Assembly: GCF_009796285.1 (NCBI RefSeq)
Contig: NZ_CP047020.1
Coordinates: 5,766,001-5,830,000, forward strand
Reading direction: 5' to 3'
Length of the DNA: 64,000 nt
From: Streptomyces broussonetiae
GTDB taxonomy: Bacteria > Actinomycetota > Actinomycetes > Streptomycetales > Streptomycetaceae
This document shows, piece by piece, positions 44,967 through 53,331 of the stretch. Position numbers and translations under genes: made by a program. How positions within the stretch are numbered: the stretch's first letter is position 1; each line of letters opens with the position of its first letter. The notes under the pieces are model-generated. The model did not search any database and was not told the origin of the DNA. It worked only from the letters and a program-made list of their open reading frames with translations.

Positions 44967-45173
44967 TCATCCAACAGTGCGGTCTGTTGGGTCTTTGAGG
45001 GCTCGGACGAAGGGCGTGAAGGCTTCGGCGGGGAAGGTGAGGATGCCGAGGGTGCGGTTCTTGGAGTCGCGGACGGCTATGTGGGTGGGGCGGGTGGCGA
45101 TCTCTACGCAGTTGGCTCCGTCGTTGCCGCCGGAGTAGGACGACTTCCGCCAGGTGTCGAGAGTGCTGCTCAT
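44967..45173 (-). CDS. DUF397 protein
   Basis: This 68-residue protein has the DUF397 signature WRKSSYSGGNDGANCVEIA (residues 7-25) and VRDSKNRTLGILTFPAEAF. DUF397 proteins are small partners encoded next to XRE/DUF5753 regulators in Streptomyces; some pairs act like toxin-antitoxin or developmental switches. It begins eight bases after the XRE gene stop, so it is co-transcribed. Confidence 0.9.
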   Translation of the reverse strand: MSSTLDTWRKSSYSGGNDGANCVEIATRPTHIAVRDSKNRTLGILTFPAEAFTPFVRALKDPTDRTVG

Positions 45174-45181
45174 GGTGGGCC

Positions 45182-46033
45182 TCACAGTTCCTTGGCCAGT
45201 CTGTGGATGAAGTCGCGCGAACAGGTGGGGTCGAGTGACGCCACTTCCATTTTACGAAAGACTGTTCGCAATACGTTGAGTTGAGCCTCCGAATCGATGA
45301 AGCCGCTGCCGTCGAGGACTTCACGGACGGCGGTGTCCAGCCTGGGCACGGCGCCTCCGGCGAGCATCACGGGGAACCAAGCGGCCCCGAAACCGTCGAG
45401 CGCGAACGGGATGACGCGCACCGTGATGTGGTCGGCCTCGGAGAGTTCCAGGACGCGACTGAGCTGGGCTCGTGAGATGGTGCGGTCGCCGACCTTGATC
45501 CGGAGCGCTGCTTCGTGGACAACGGCTTCGTACGGTACGGGGTCAGGCCTGTCGAGGATCACCCTGCGCTGCATCCGGTGTCGCACCCGTTGCTCCAGCT
45601 CCTCCTCTGGGAGTTCGGGAACCCTGGAGGAGAACGCGGCTCGGGCGTAGCTCTCTGTCTGAAGCAGGCCCGGGACGACAAGGAACTCCACGTCCCGTCG
45701 GTACGTCGCGTGATGCTCCAACTCGGCCAGGTCGAGGAAGGGAGTGGGCAACAGCTCCCGATACTCCTCCCACCAGCCCCGTGTGCGGTCCTTCGCCATG
45801 GCCACCAAGGCACCGATCAACTCTTCATCGGTGCAGGAGTAGTTGGCGGCGAGGCGGCGCAGCCGTTTCTCGCTCACCCCCGTGAGGCCGGTCTCGATCT
45901 GGCTGATCTGCGCTGAACTCACCCCAAGCAGGGTTGCCGCCTCGCGGGCCGACAGGCCGGCAGCGTCGCGGAGCCTGCGCAACTCTCCCGAGAGCCGCAT
46001 CTGACGCGCTGTTGGTTCGCTCCTCAAGGCCAT
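45182..46033 (-). CDS. XRE-family regulator with DUF5753 domain
   Basis: This 283-residue regulator has an N-terminal HTH (LRRLRDAAGLSAREAATLLG, then VSSAQISQIETGLTGVSEKR, about residues 17-56) and a DUF5753 domain (TYRRDVEFLVVPGLLQTESYARA through VRVIPFALDGFGAAWFPVML). This class forms triplets with a DUF397 protein and an ATPase. GGAGAG precedes the ATG at 46033; the longer frame is not XRE-like. The 185-base divergent gap to the ATPase gene contains AT-rich ACTTAAAAAGATAGG near 46106, a likely promoter. Confidence 0.92.
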   Translation of the reverse strand: MALRSEPTARQMRLSGELRRLRDAAGLSAREAATLLGVSSAQISQIETGLTGVSEKRLRRLAANYSCTDEELIGALVAMAKDRTRGWWEEYRELLPTPFLDLAELEHHATYRRDVEFLVVPGLLQTESYARAAFSSRVPELPEEELEQRVRHRMQRRVILDRPDPVPYEAVVHEAALRIKVGDRTISRAQLSRVLELSEADHITVRVIPFALDGFGAAWFPVMLAGGAVPRLDTAVREVLDGSGFIDSEAQLNVLRTVFRKMEVASLDPTCSRDFIHRLAKEL

Positions 46034-46218
46034 GGACTCTCCTCTCAACCCCCTTGCGGGTAACACCCGTTCGAGGGTCAGGTTACGTGATCGGCTTGCG
46101 GAACTTAAAAAGATAGGTCTACCGTCAGTGACGTACCGCACACGCAGCGGAAGTGCACCGCATGCGCGGCAACGCCACCCTGCGCGAAAACCCCTCACCT
46201 CAACGGAGCTGATGACGC

Positions 46219-46629
46219 ATGCCCGAAAACGAAACCTGGGACTACACGCTCTACGTCCCCAACGACCTCAGAGCGGTCACGGTGTGTCGCCGCACCCTGC
46301 GCCTGATCCTGACCCTGCACGGTCTGATCGGCCTGGTGGACACGGCGGAGCTGCTGGCGACGGAGCTGGTGTCGAACGCCGTACGGCACACGAAGGGGCC
46401 CGCCGCGCTCAGGGTCCGCCGAACCCGGGAGGGGGTGGTGTGGATCGGGGCGTGGGACAGCGACCCGGCGCCGCCGGACCCGCCGCGCCCGCTGGAGCAG
46501 GTGGTGGAGCTGGAGGAGGGGCGGGGGCTGGGGCTGGTCGTGGCGTGTGCGGAGTACTGGGGGTGGATGCCGTCAGCCAGGTTCGGGGACCGGGGGAAGT
46601 ACGTGTGGTGCGAACTTGTGGCGGCCTAG
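46219..46629 (+). CDS. RsbW-like ATP-binding (HATPase_c_2) protein
   Basis: This 136-residue GHKL ATPase has the N box ELLATELVSNAVRHTKGP (about residues 44-61) and a G box EEGRGLGLVVACAEYWGW (about residues 98-115), as in anti-sigma kinases. It lacks a phosphorylatable histidine and sensor domain. It is divergent from the XRE/DUF397 pair, a conserved streptomycete module; it may phosphorylate a STAS protein or bind a sigma factor. Confidence 0.85.
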   Translation: MPENETWDYTLYVPNDLRAVTVCRRTLRLILTLHGLIGLVDTAELLATELVSNAVRHTKGPAALRVRRTREGVVWIGAWDSDPAPPDPPRPLEQVVELEEGRGLGLVVACAEYWGWMPSARFGDRGKYVWCELVAA

Positions 46630-46674
46630 ATCGACGGCGACCGATCGTGCATGCGGCGGAGCCGGGCGACTGAC

Positions 46675-47331
46675 TCAGCGGACCTTCCTGACCAGGACGA
46701 ACGCCCGCGGCCTGGTCTCCTCGGCGGACGGCTCCCGGCGCACCGTCGCCACCAGCTCCAGGCCTGCCTGGGTGAGCAGCCCCGTCATCTGCTCCGGCGT
46801 ACGCCAGTAGTAGTCGAGGTCGATCGTCTGGCCGAACCGCTCCGCCAGGTGCAGATGGCCCGGCTCGGTGCCGGTCTGGAAGGCGAGGAGGGCGTGGCCG
46901 CCCGGTCGCAGGGTGCGGTGGAACTCCGCGAAGGCCGCCGGCAGGTGTGCGTCCGGGACGTGGATCGTGGAGTACAGGGCGAGGATGCCGCCGAGCGTGG
47001 CGTCCGGCAGGTCCAACGACGTCATGGAGCCCACGTGGAAGCGCAGTTCGGGGTGGGTCTCGCGGGCCAGCGCGACCATGGCCGGGGAGAGGTCCACGCC
47101 GAAGACCGGCACGCCCAGCGCGTGCAGGAGCGCCGCGACCCCGCCGGGGCCGCTGCCCAGGTCGGCCACGGGGGCCGGACCGTCCGCCGTGACCAGCTCG
47201 GCGAACGCGGTGATCAAGGTGCGGTCCAGAGGATGGCCGAGCCCGATCGGGTGCTGCGCTGCGTAGTCCTTCGCGATCGTGTCGTAGGAGCTACGGGTCG
47301 TCTGCAGGAACGTCTGCGTCGCGTCGGTCAC
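46675..47331 (-). CDS. Class I SAM-dependent methyltransferase
   Basis: This 218-residue protein has motif I as VADLGSGPGGVAALLHALG (about residues 49-67), the acidic loop VFGVDLSPAMVALAR and the post-motif RTLRPGGHALLAFQTG typical of Methyltransf_11/25 small-molecule enzymes. Substrate unknown. GTG 47331 is chosen because it starts the conserved SSYDTIAKDYA region closely; an ATG at 47409 or 47445 adds a basic extension. Stands alone, divergent from the amidohydrolase gene. Confidence 0.82.
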   Translation of the reverse strand: MTDATQTFLQTTRSSYDTIAKDYAAQHPIGLGHPLDRTLITAFAELVTADGPAPVADLGSGPGGVAALLHALGVPVFGVDLSPAMVALARETHPELRFHVGSMTSLDLPDATLGGILALYSTIHVPDAHLPAAFAEFHRTLRPGGHALLAFQTGTEPGHLHLAERFGQTIDLDYYWRTPEQMTGLLTQAGLELVATVRREPSAEETRPRAFVLVRKVR

Positions 47332-47564
47332 GGGTCCGGACCCTACCGGGAAGGGGTTCGCTGCGAGGTCCGGCTCCTGGACAAGTCGAGCGTGACTATG
47401 GCGAGGCATGGTATCCGTGGAAGGAGAAACAGTGGTTTTACCCATCCGAGTCCGCCGCCAAGCGTCCGCCGGTCAGATTTTCTTCCCCTAACGGGCTGAA
47501 CTTTTGTTGATCGAGGGGTAGTTGACCACCCGGGCGTCCTACCCTTCAGAGGGTGAAGCAATTG

Positions 47565-48803
47565 ATGTCCCTAGAGTCCGAGGCCGGCCTCGCGGGGGAT
47601 GTGCTCCCCGGCGCGCTGAGCGAAGCCCTGCACGCCGAACTCGTCGCCTTCCGTCGCGACTTGCACATGCACCCTGAGCTGGGCAATCAGGAGTTCCGTA
47701 CGACCGCAGCGATCAAGGAGCGGCTGGAGCAGGCCGGGCTGAGGCCCCGTGTGCTCGGCAAGGGAACCGGACTCGTGTGTGACATCGGAATCACCGAGGG
47801 TGAGCGGTCGGCCGTACCGCTGCTCGCCCTGCGCGCGGACATCGATGCCCTGCCCATCCCGGACACCAAGACCGACTGCCCCTATCGGTCCACCGTGCCC
47901 GATCGGGCGCATGCGTGCGGGCACGATGTGCACACGACCGTGGTGCTCGGGACCGGGCTCGTACTCGCCGAGATGCATGCCAATGGACTGCTTCCCCGCC
48001 CCGTACGGCTGATCTTCCAGCCCGCCGAGGAGGTGCTGCCCGGCGGTGCCATGGACGCGATCGAGGACGGGGTGCTGGCCGGCGTCGGCCGGATCCTCGC
48101 CGTGCACTGCGACCCCCGGGTCGACGCCGGAAGGGTCGGGCTGCGGCACGGGGCGATCACCAGCGCCTGCGACCGGCTGGAGATCGCGCTCGACGGCCCC
48201 GGCGGGCACACCGCCCGGCCCCACCTGACCACCGACCTCGTCACCGCCGCCGCCCGGGTCGCCCTCGACGTACCCGCGGTGATCGCCCGCCGGGTCGACA
48301 CCCGGGTCGGGCTGGCGCTGACCTGGGGCCGCATCGAGTCGGGGCACGCGCCGAACGTCATCCCGCAGCACGCCGAGCTGTCCGGCACCGTGCGCTGCCT
48401 GGACCTCGAGGCCTGGCGGCTGGCCCCCGACATCGTGCACGCGGCCATCGACGAGGTCGCCACCCTGCACCGCGCCAAGTCGGAGATCACCTACCTCCGC
48501 GGGGTGCCGCCCGTCGTCAACGACCGGGAGTCCACCGAACTGCTGCGTCGCGCGATGTCGGCCCGGCGCGGCCGGGACTCCGTCGAGTCCACCGAGCAGA
48601 GCCTGGGCGGAGAGGACTTCTCCTGGTACCTGGAGAACGTGCCGGGGGCCATGGCCCGGCTCGGGGTCCGCAGGCCCGGTGAGCGGACCGTGCGTGATCT
48701 GCACCAGGGTGACTTCGACGCCGACGAGCACGCGATCACGGTGGGCGTGGAGCTGTTCACCGCGGCGGCCTGCCTGGACACGATGTCTGCCATGGAGGTC
48801 TGA
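47565..48803 (+). CDS. M20-family amidohydrolase/peptidase
   Basis: This 412-residue metal-dependent hydrolase has the M20D/IAA-amino-acid hydrolase motifs: RDLHMHPELGNQEFRT, LALRADIDALPI, HACGHDVHTTVVLG, FQPAEEVLPGGAMDAIEDG, GPGGHTARPH (dimer domain) and LGGEDFSWYLENVPGAM. Metal ligands (Cys/His/Glu/His) are present. Such enzymes remove acyl groups from amino acids; the natural substrate is unknown. ATG 47565 has AGAGG about ten bases upstream; GTG 47553 would touch it. A strong palindrome follows. Confidence 0.88.
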   Translation: MSLESEAGLAGDVLPGALSEALHAELVAFRRDLHMHPELGNQEFRTTAAIKERLEQAGLRPRVLGKGTGLVCDIGITEGERSAVPLLALRADIDALPIPDTKTDCPYRSTVPDRAHACGHDVHTTVVLGTGLVLAEMHANGLLPRPVRLIFQPAEEVLPGGAMDAIEDGVLAGVGRILAVHCDPRVDAGRVGLRHGAITSACDRLEIALDGPGGHTARPHLTTDLVTAAARVALDVPAVIARRVDTRVGLALTWGRIESGHAPNVIPQHAELSGTVRCLDLEAWRLAPDIVHAAIDEVATLHRAKSEITYLRGVPPVVNDRESTELLRRAMSARRGRDSVESTEQSLGGEDFSWYLENVPGAMARLGVRRPGERTVRDLHQGDFDADEHAITVGVELFTAAACLDTMSAMEV

Positions 48804-48852
48804 GCCACGTTCGGACCCGATGGCCCCCACGGGCCCCGTGAGTCCCGTGAGT

Positions 48853-48903
48853 CACATGGGTAGGGCTGTCCGGTGTGGCACACCGGACAGCCCTACCCAT
48901 GTG
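48853..48903. terminator. 25-bp perfect inverted repeat, likely terminator
   Basis: Arms 48853-48877 and 48879-48903 are perfect reverse complements around a single G (first arm starts CACATGGGTAGGGCTGTCCG). It lies 49 bases after the amidohydrolase stop. No T tract follows. Unusually long for a simple terminator. Confidence 0.85.
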
Positions 48904-49425
48904 CTGTGGGCGAGGGCGCACACCGAAACGGGTGTCGCCAGGAAATTCAAAGAGTTCCCCCGTGAATGACCAACAAATGGTCGGCCTCGGGCAGTGGCCG
49001 AAGATCGACGGTCTCAAACCGGCCACCGCGCAGGTGGGTGCAGGGGGTGTTCGATCGCGGCCCGCGTCTCGCTGCGAGTCCGCGACCGCGCGGTGCGGAA
49101 GGGCTGTCGTCGGTGTCCTCGGGACGGGCGGCCGGGGCCTGGGACGAGGGCGGCGGCCGTGGTGAGAGCCGTTCCGCTGATCGGCGCAACACACTCGTAA
49201 GCCACTCGTGCACCGCCCGCAATGGCGGCGTGCAAGGGCCCCGACTCCGAGTTCAGATGCTGTTTGCCTCGAATCGATAACGGCTTCGAGAGGGGGTTTT
49301 TTGCGACATCTACGCGCGTTACGATGCCGCGAAGCCGACGCCGCCAGGGCGTCTGGGCTGGAGCACTGGCAAGGTGCTCCCATCAAGCGCCGACACGGCG
49401 CTCAGGTCAGGTGAAGGAGCCTCCC
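48904..49425. other. Long non-coding leader/promoter region of the BMP gene
   Basis: About 520 bases carry no credible gene. Frames here lack codon bias, and the longest (48966-49280, 104 residues) is low-quality. The region includes a GAAACGGGTG stretch, a T6 run at 49297-49302, the shared palindrome CTACGCGCGTTA at 49310-49321 and a GCTGGAGCACTGGCAAGGTGC segment. Transcription of the BMP lipoprotein gene must start here. Confidence 0.6.
49310..49321. promoter_or_regulatory. Candidate nucleoside-regulon operator, site 1 (BMP gene)
   Basis: CTACGCGCGTTA matches the palindrome CTACGCGCGTAG upstream of adenosine deaminase at the first 10 of 12 positions. It lies 104 bases before the BMP start codon and overlaps a possible -10, TACGAT (49320-49325). 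Confidence 0.6.
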
Positions 49426-50481
49426 GTGCGCCGGGTAGCCAAGCTTTCCGCTGCGTGTCTCGCGACCGCGGCACTCGCCGTGACTGCCACCGCGTGTGGC
49501 AGCACGTCCTCCGACAACGCCAGCTCGCCCTCCTCCTCCGGTGGCGGCAAGGGCATCAAGATCGGTCTCGCCTACGACGTCGGCGGCCGCGGTGACCGCT
49601 CCTTCAACGACTCCGCCGCGCGCGGTGCCGACAAGGCCGAGAAGGAGTTCGGCGGCTCCGTCAAGGAGCTGACCGCGAAGACCTCCGACACCGAGGCCGA
49701 CCGCGAGCAGCGCCTGTCCGACCTGGCGGACGCCGGCTACAACCCGATCATCGCCGTCGGTTACGCCTACGCGCCCTCCATCACCAAGGTCGCCGCGAAG
49801 TACCCGAAGACCAACTTCGGCATCGTCGACTCGGTCGTCAACGCCAAGAACGTCGACAGCATCACCTTCACCGAGGAGGAGGGCTCCTACCTCGCCGGTG
49901 TCGCCGCCGCGCTGAAGACGAAGAAGGACCACGTCGGCTTCATCGGCGGTGTGGACGTCCCGCTGATCAAGAAGTTCGAGGCGGGCTTCACCCAGGGTGT
50001 CAAGGACACCAACCCCAAGATCAAGGTCGACACCCAGTACCTGAGCCACGGCTCGGACACCTCCGGCTTCGCCAGCCCCGACAAGGGCAAGGAGGCCGCG
50101 CAGGGCATGCTCGACAACGGCGCGGACGTCGTCTACACCGCGGCCGGCTCCTCCGGCAACGGCGCGATCGAGGCCGTCAACGGCACCAAGGGCGCCTGGG
50201 CCATCGGCGTGGACTCCGACCAGTACAACATCCCGGGTCTCGCCAAGTACAAGAACTCGATCCTGACCTCCGTGGTCAAGAACGTCGACGTCGGCGTCTA
50301 CGACCTCATCAAGTCCGCCCACGACGGCAAGCCGCTGGCCGGCAACCAGGTCTACTCGCTGGCCAAGAACGGTGTCTCCCTGGCCACCAGTGGCGGCTTC
50401 ATCAACGACATCCAGGCCAAGCTGGACGCCGCGAAGCAGAAGATCGTCTCCGGTCAGATCAAGGTCAAGACCACCCCGTGA
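49426..50481 (+). CDS. bmpA: BMP-family nucleoside-binding lipoprotein of an ABC importer
   Basis: This 351-residue protein has a lipoprotein signal ending at C24 (AVTATACGS) and a Ser-rich linker. The BMP/PnrA periplasmic-binding fold follows: GLAYDVGGRGDRSFNDSAARG (residues about 45-65, as two pieces), IAVGYAYAPSITKVA, HVGFIGGVDVPLIKKFEAGF and GADVVYTAAGSSGNGAIEA. Relatives bind purine nucleosides and feed RbsA-like ABC importers, matching the ATPase and permeases downstream. GTG 49426 has GAAGGAG upstream; longer frames fail to place the signal. A hairpin after the gene likely lets it be expressed above the transporter. Confidence 0.92.
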   Translation: MRRVAKLSAACLATAALAVTATACGSTSSDNASSPSSSGGGKGIKIGLAYDVGGRGDRSFNDSAARGADKAEKEFGGSVKELTAKTSDTEADREQRLSDLADAGYNPIIAVGYAYAPSITKVAAKYPKTNFGIVDSVVNAKNVDSITFTEEEGSYLAGVAAALKTKKDHVGFIGGVDVPLIKKFEAGFTQGVKDTNPKIKVDTQYLSHGSDTSGFASPDKGKEAAQGMLDNGADVVYTAAGSSGNGAIEAVNGTKGAWAIGVDSDQYNIPGLAKYKNSILTSVVKNVDVGVYDLIKSAHDGKPLAGNQVYSLAKNGVSLATSGGFINDIQAKLDAAKQKIVSGQIKVKTTP

Positions 50482-50505
50482 CCCTGGCCTGACAGGTCTG
50501 ACAAC

Positions 50506-50545
50506 GGCTCGGCGCGGGGCGCCCTCGGCAGCCCCCCGCCGAGCC
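50506..50545 (+). terminator. Hairpin between BMP gene and ABC operon
   Basis: GGCTCGGCG (50506-50514) pairs with CGCCGAGCC (50537-50545), with further GC pairing inside. It lies 24 bases after the BMP gene stop and probably ends or attenuates that transcript. Confidence 0.75.
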
Positions 50546-50562
50546 ATAACAATGTGTCAACT

Positions 50563-50574
50563 CTACGCGTGTAG
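50563..50574. promoter_or_regulatory. Candidate nucleoside-regulon operator, site 2 (ABC operon)
   Basis: CTACGCGTGTAG differs at one position from the perfect palindrome at 63117. It lies after the hairpin and 76 bases before the ABC ATPase start, implying that the transporter operon has its own controlled promoter. Confidence 0.65.
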
Positions 50575-50650
50575 CGTCGAGTTGCCGCGCTAGCGTCGCC
50601 GACGCCTGCCACCTCCCCTACGCAGCCCCTTTCCCCGAGGAGAGTGCGCC

Positions 50651-52207
50651 ATCAACGCGTCCAGCCCTCCCGCTGCCGTCGAACTGCGCGGCATCACCAA
50701 GCGTTTCCCCGGCGTCGTCGCCAACCGCGACATCGACATCACCGTGTCCACGGGCACCGTCCATGCCCTGTGCGGAGAGAACGGCGCCGGCAAGTCCACC
50801 CTGATGAAGATCCTCTACGGCATGCAGCAGCCGGACGAGGGCACCATCACGGTCAACGGGGAGCAGGTCGTCCTGCACAACCCCGGCGACGCCATCGCCC
50901 GCGGCATCGGCATGGTGCACCAGCACTTCATGCTCGCCGACAACCTCACCGTGCTGGAGAACGTCGTCCTCGGCGCGGAGAAGCTGTACGGCATCGGCGG
51001 CAAGGCCCGCGCCAAGATCAAGGAGATCTCCGACGCGTACGGCCTGAACGTCCGCCCGGACGTGCTCGTGGAGGAGCTGGGGGTCGCCGACCGCCAGCGC
51101 GTGGAGATCCTCAAGGTCCTCTACCGCGGTGCCAAGACCCTCATCCTCGACGAGCCGACCGCCGTGCTCGTGCCGCAGGAGGTCGACGCGCTCTTCGACA
51201 ACCTGCGTGAGCTGAAGGCCGAGGGCCTCACCGTCATCTTCATCTCCCACAAGCTGGGCGAGGTGCTCTCCGTCGCCGACGAGATCACCGTCATCCGGCG
51301 CGGTACGACGGTCGGCACGGTCGAGCCGCGGGGCACCACCCCGAAGCAGCTCGCCGAGCTGATGGTCGGCGCCGAGCTGCCCACCCCGGAGACCTCGGAG
51401 TCCACCGTCACGGACGTCCCGATGCTCAAGCTGGACGGCCTGCACCTGGCGCAGACCGACCTCGACGGCATCGAGCGCATCGTCCTGGACCAGGTCTCCT
51501 TCACCATCCACAAGGGCGAGGTCCTCGGTATCGCCGGTGTGGAGGGCAACGGCCAGTCCGAACTGGTCGAGGCGATCATGGGCATGCGCGACCCCGACGC
51601 CGGTGTGATCACCCTCGACGGCGCCGACATCTCGCACGCCGCCACCCGCCGCCGCCGCGAGGCCGGCATCGGCTACATCCCCGAGGACCGCCACCGCCAC
51701 GGCCTGCTCCTGGAAGCGCCGCTGTGGGAGAACCGCATCCTCGGCCACGTCACCGAGAAGCCCAACTCCAAGGGCGGGCTCCTCGACATCAAGGCCGCCC
51801 GCTCCGACACCGAGCGGATCGTCGAGGCCTACGACGTCCGCACCCCCGGTATCGACGTCACCGCGGCCTCGCTGTCCGGCGGCAACCAGCAGAAGCTGAT
51901 CGTCGGCCGCGAGATGAGCCACAACCCCAAGCTGCTCATCGCCGCCCACCCCACCCGCGGTGTGGACGTCGGCGCCCAGGCCGCCATCTGGGACTACATC
52001 CGGGAGGCCCGCCGCGAGGGCCTGGCCGTGCTGCTGATCTCCGCGGACCTGGACGAGCTGATCGGGCTCTCCGACACCCTGCGGGTGATGTACCGCGGCC
52101 GCCTGGTCGCCGACGCCGACCCCGCCACGATCACCCCCGAGGAGCTGGGCTCCGCCATGACGGGTGCGGCCACCGGCCACCTGGAGCACACAGAGGACGA
52201 CGAGTGA
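50651..52207 (+). CDS. Nucleoside ABC importer, duplicated ATPase subunit; ATC start codon
   Basis: The 518-residue protein has two ATPase halves, as in RbsA-type importers. The first has VELRGITKRFPGVVANRDI, Walker A GENGAGKST (about residues 41-49), a modified signature LGVADRQRVEILK and Walker B TLILDEPTAVL. The second has a degenerate Walker A GVEGNGQSEL, signature LSGGNQQKLIVGREM and AAHPTRGVDVG. The first AUG/GUG/UUG-type codon, GTG 50744, would delete the first strand and A-loop. GAGGAGA lies seven bases before ATC 50651, after an in-frame stop at 50591, so I place the start there. Followed by two permeases with one-base overlaps. Confidence 0.85.
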   Translation: MNASSPPAAVELRGITKRFPGVVANRDIDITVSTGTVHALCGENGAGKSTLMKILYGMQQPDEGTITVNGEQVVLHNPGDAIARGIGMVHQHFMLADNLTVLENVVLGAEKLYGIGGKARAKIKEISDAYGLNVRPDVLVEELGVADRQRVEILKVLYRGAKTLILDEPTAVLVPQEVDALFDNLRELKAEGLTVIFISHKLGEVLSVADEITVIRRGTTVGTVEPRGTTPKQLAELMVGAELPTPETSESTVTDVPMLKLDGLHLAQTDLDGIERIVLDQVSFTIHKGEVLGIAGVEGNGQSELVEAIMGMRDPDAGVITLDGADISHAATRRRREAGIGYIPEDRHRHGLLLEAPLWENRILGHVTEKPNSKGGLLDIKAARSDTERIVEAYDVRTPGIDVTAASLSGGNQQKLIVGREMSHNPKLLIAAHPTRGVDVGAQAAIWDYIREARREGLAVLLISADLDELIGLSDTLRVMYRGRLVADADPATITPEELGSAMTGAATGHLEHTEDDE

Positions 52208-53331
52208 TGAACAGGCTGACCTCACGGATCGACAGGGAGCGGCTGCTCCTCGGGATCGCGGCACCACTGCTGGCGATCGTCGCGGCGCTCGTCGTCACCA
52301 CCCTGGTGATCCTCGCGACCGGCAAGAACCCGGGCGCCGCGTTCAGCGACATGATGACCTACGGCTTCGCCAGCGACAGCCAGGTCTACATCCTGAACAA
52401 GGCGACGACGTACTACCTCGCGGGTGTCTCGGTGGCCATCGGCTTCCGGATGAACCTGTTCAACATCGGTGTCGACGGCCAGTACCGGCTCGCCGCGTTC
52501 GTCGCCGCCGTCCTCGGCGGCGCACTGACCGTGCCCGGCTGGATCGCCATCCCGCTGATCATGATCTGCGCCATGGCGACCGGCGCCCTGTGGGCCGCCG
52601 TCGCCGGCATCCTCAAGGTGACCCGGGGCGTCAGCGAGGTCATCGCGACCATCATGCTGAACTCGATCGCCACCGCCGTCATCGCCTATCTGCTGCAGCC
52701 CGGAAAGCTCGGCGAGCTGCAGCAGGGCGGCACCCTGGTCTCCACCAAGCCGCTGCCGTCCTCGTCGTACTTCTTCAGCATCAACACCGGACCGGCCGGT
52801 GAGCTGGACGGCTTCATCGTCGTCGCCGTACTCGTCGGTCTCGCCTACTGGTTCGTGCTCGGCCGCACCCGCTTCGGCTTCGACCTGCGCACCGTCGGCC
52901 AGTCCGAGAGCGCCGCCTCCGCGAGCGGTGTGTCGGTGAAGAAGATGGTCGCCACCAGCATGATCATCTCGGGTGCGGTGGCCGGCCTGGTCGGCATGCC
53001 GACCCTGCTCAACGAGAGCCACCAGTTCGACAACAGCTTCCCGGTCGGCATCGGCTTCACCGGCATCGCCATCGCGCTGCTCGGCCGTAACAGCCCGATC
53101 GGCATCGCGCTCGGCGCCCTGCTGTGGGGCTTCCTGGAGCGCACCACCAACCACCTGGAGTTCCAGGGCTACGACAAGGAGATCCTCGGCGTCATCGAGG
53201 GCGTCATCGTCCTGTGCGTCGTGATCGCCTACGAGGTCGTACGCCGCTACGGCCTCAAGCGCCAGCAGCAGAAGGTCGGCGCGGAACTCGCCGCTCAGGC
53301 CGCCGCGACGAAGAAGCAGGAGGTGGCGTGA
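52207..53331 (+). CDS. Nucleoside ABC importer permease 1
   Basis: This 374-residue permease of the branched-chain/ribose-type family (BPD_transp_2) has eight to ten helices, with the conserved VAIGFRMNLFNIGVDGQYRL (about residues 78-97), TRGVSEVIATIMLNSIA and GFTGIAIALLGRNSPIGIALG. The ATG overlaps the ATPase stop by one base (TGATG). It forms a heterodimeric channel with the next gene's product and receives nucleosides from the BMP lipoprotein. Confidence 0.92.
   Translation: MNRLTSRIDRERLLLGIAAPLLAIVAALVVTTLVILATGKNPGAAFSDMMTYGFASDSQVYILNKATTYYLAGVSVAIGFRMNLFNIGVDGQYRLAAFVAAVLGGALTVPGWIAIPLIMICAMATGALWAAVAGILKVTRGVSEVIATIMLNSIATAVIAYLLQPGKLGELQQGGTLVSTKPLPSSSYFFSINTGPAGELDGFIVVAVLVGLAYWFVLGRTRFGFDLRTVGQSESAASASGVSVKKMVATSMIISGAVAGLVGMPTLLNESHQFDNSFPVGIGFTGIAIALLGRNSPIGIALGALLWGFLERTTNHLEFQGYDKEILGVIEGVIVLCVVIAYEVVRRYGLKRQQQKVGAELAAQAAATKKQEVA

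Noticed and set aside
48966..49280. Small 104-codon gene in the BMP leader
   Set aside because: No third-position GC bias, no ribosome site and no recognisable protein features; overlapping frames are equally open.
49297..49325. Full sigma-70 promoter for the BMP gene using TTGCGA and TACGAT
   Set aside because: The spacer is only 13 bases, too short; TACGAT alone is not enough to place the promoter.
50744..52207. Start of the ABC ATPase at GTG 50744
   Set aside because: It would remove the conserved first strand and leave Walker A at residue about 10; no ribosome site precedes it, whereas one precedes ATC 50651.
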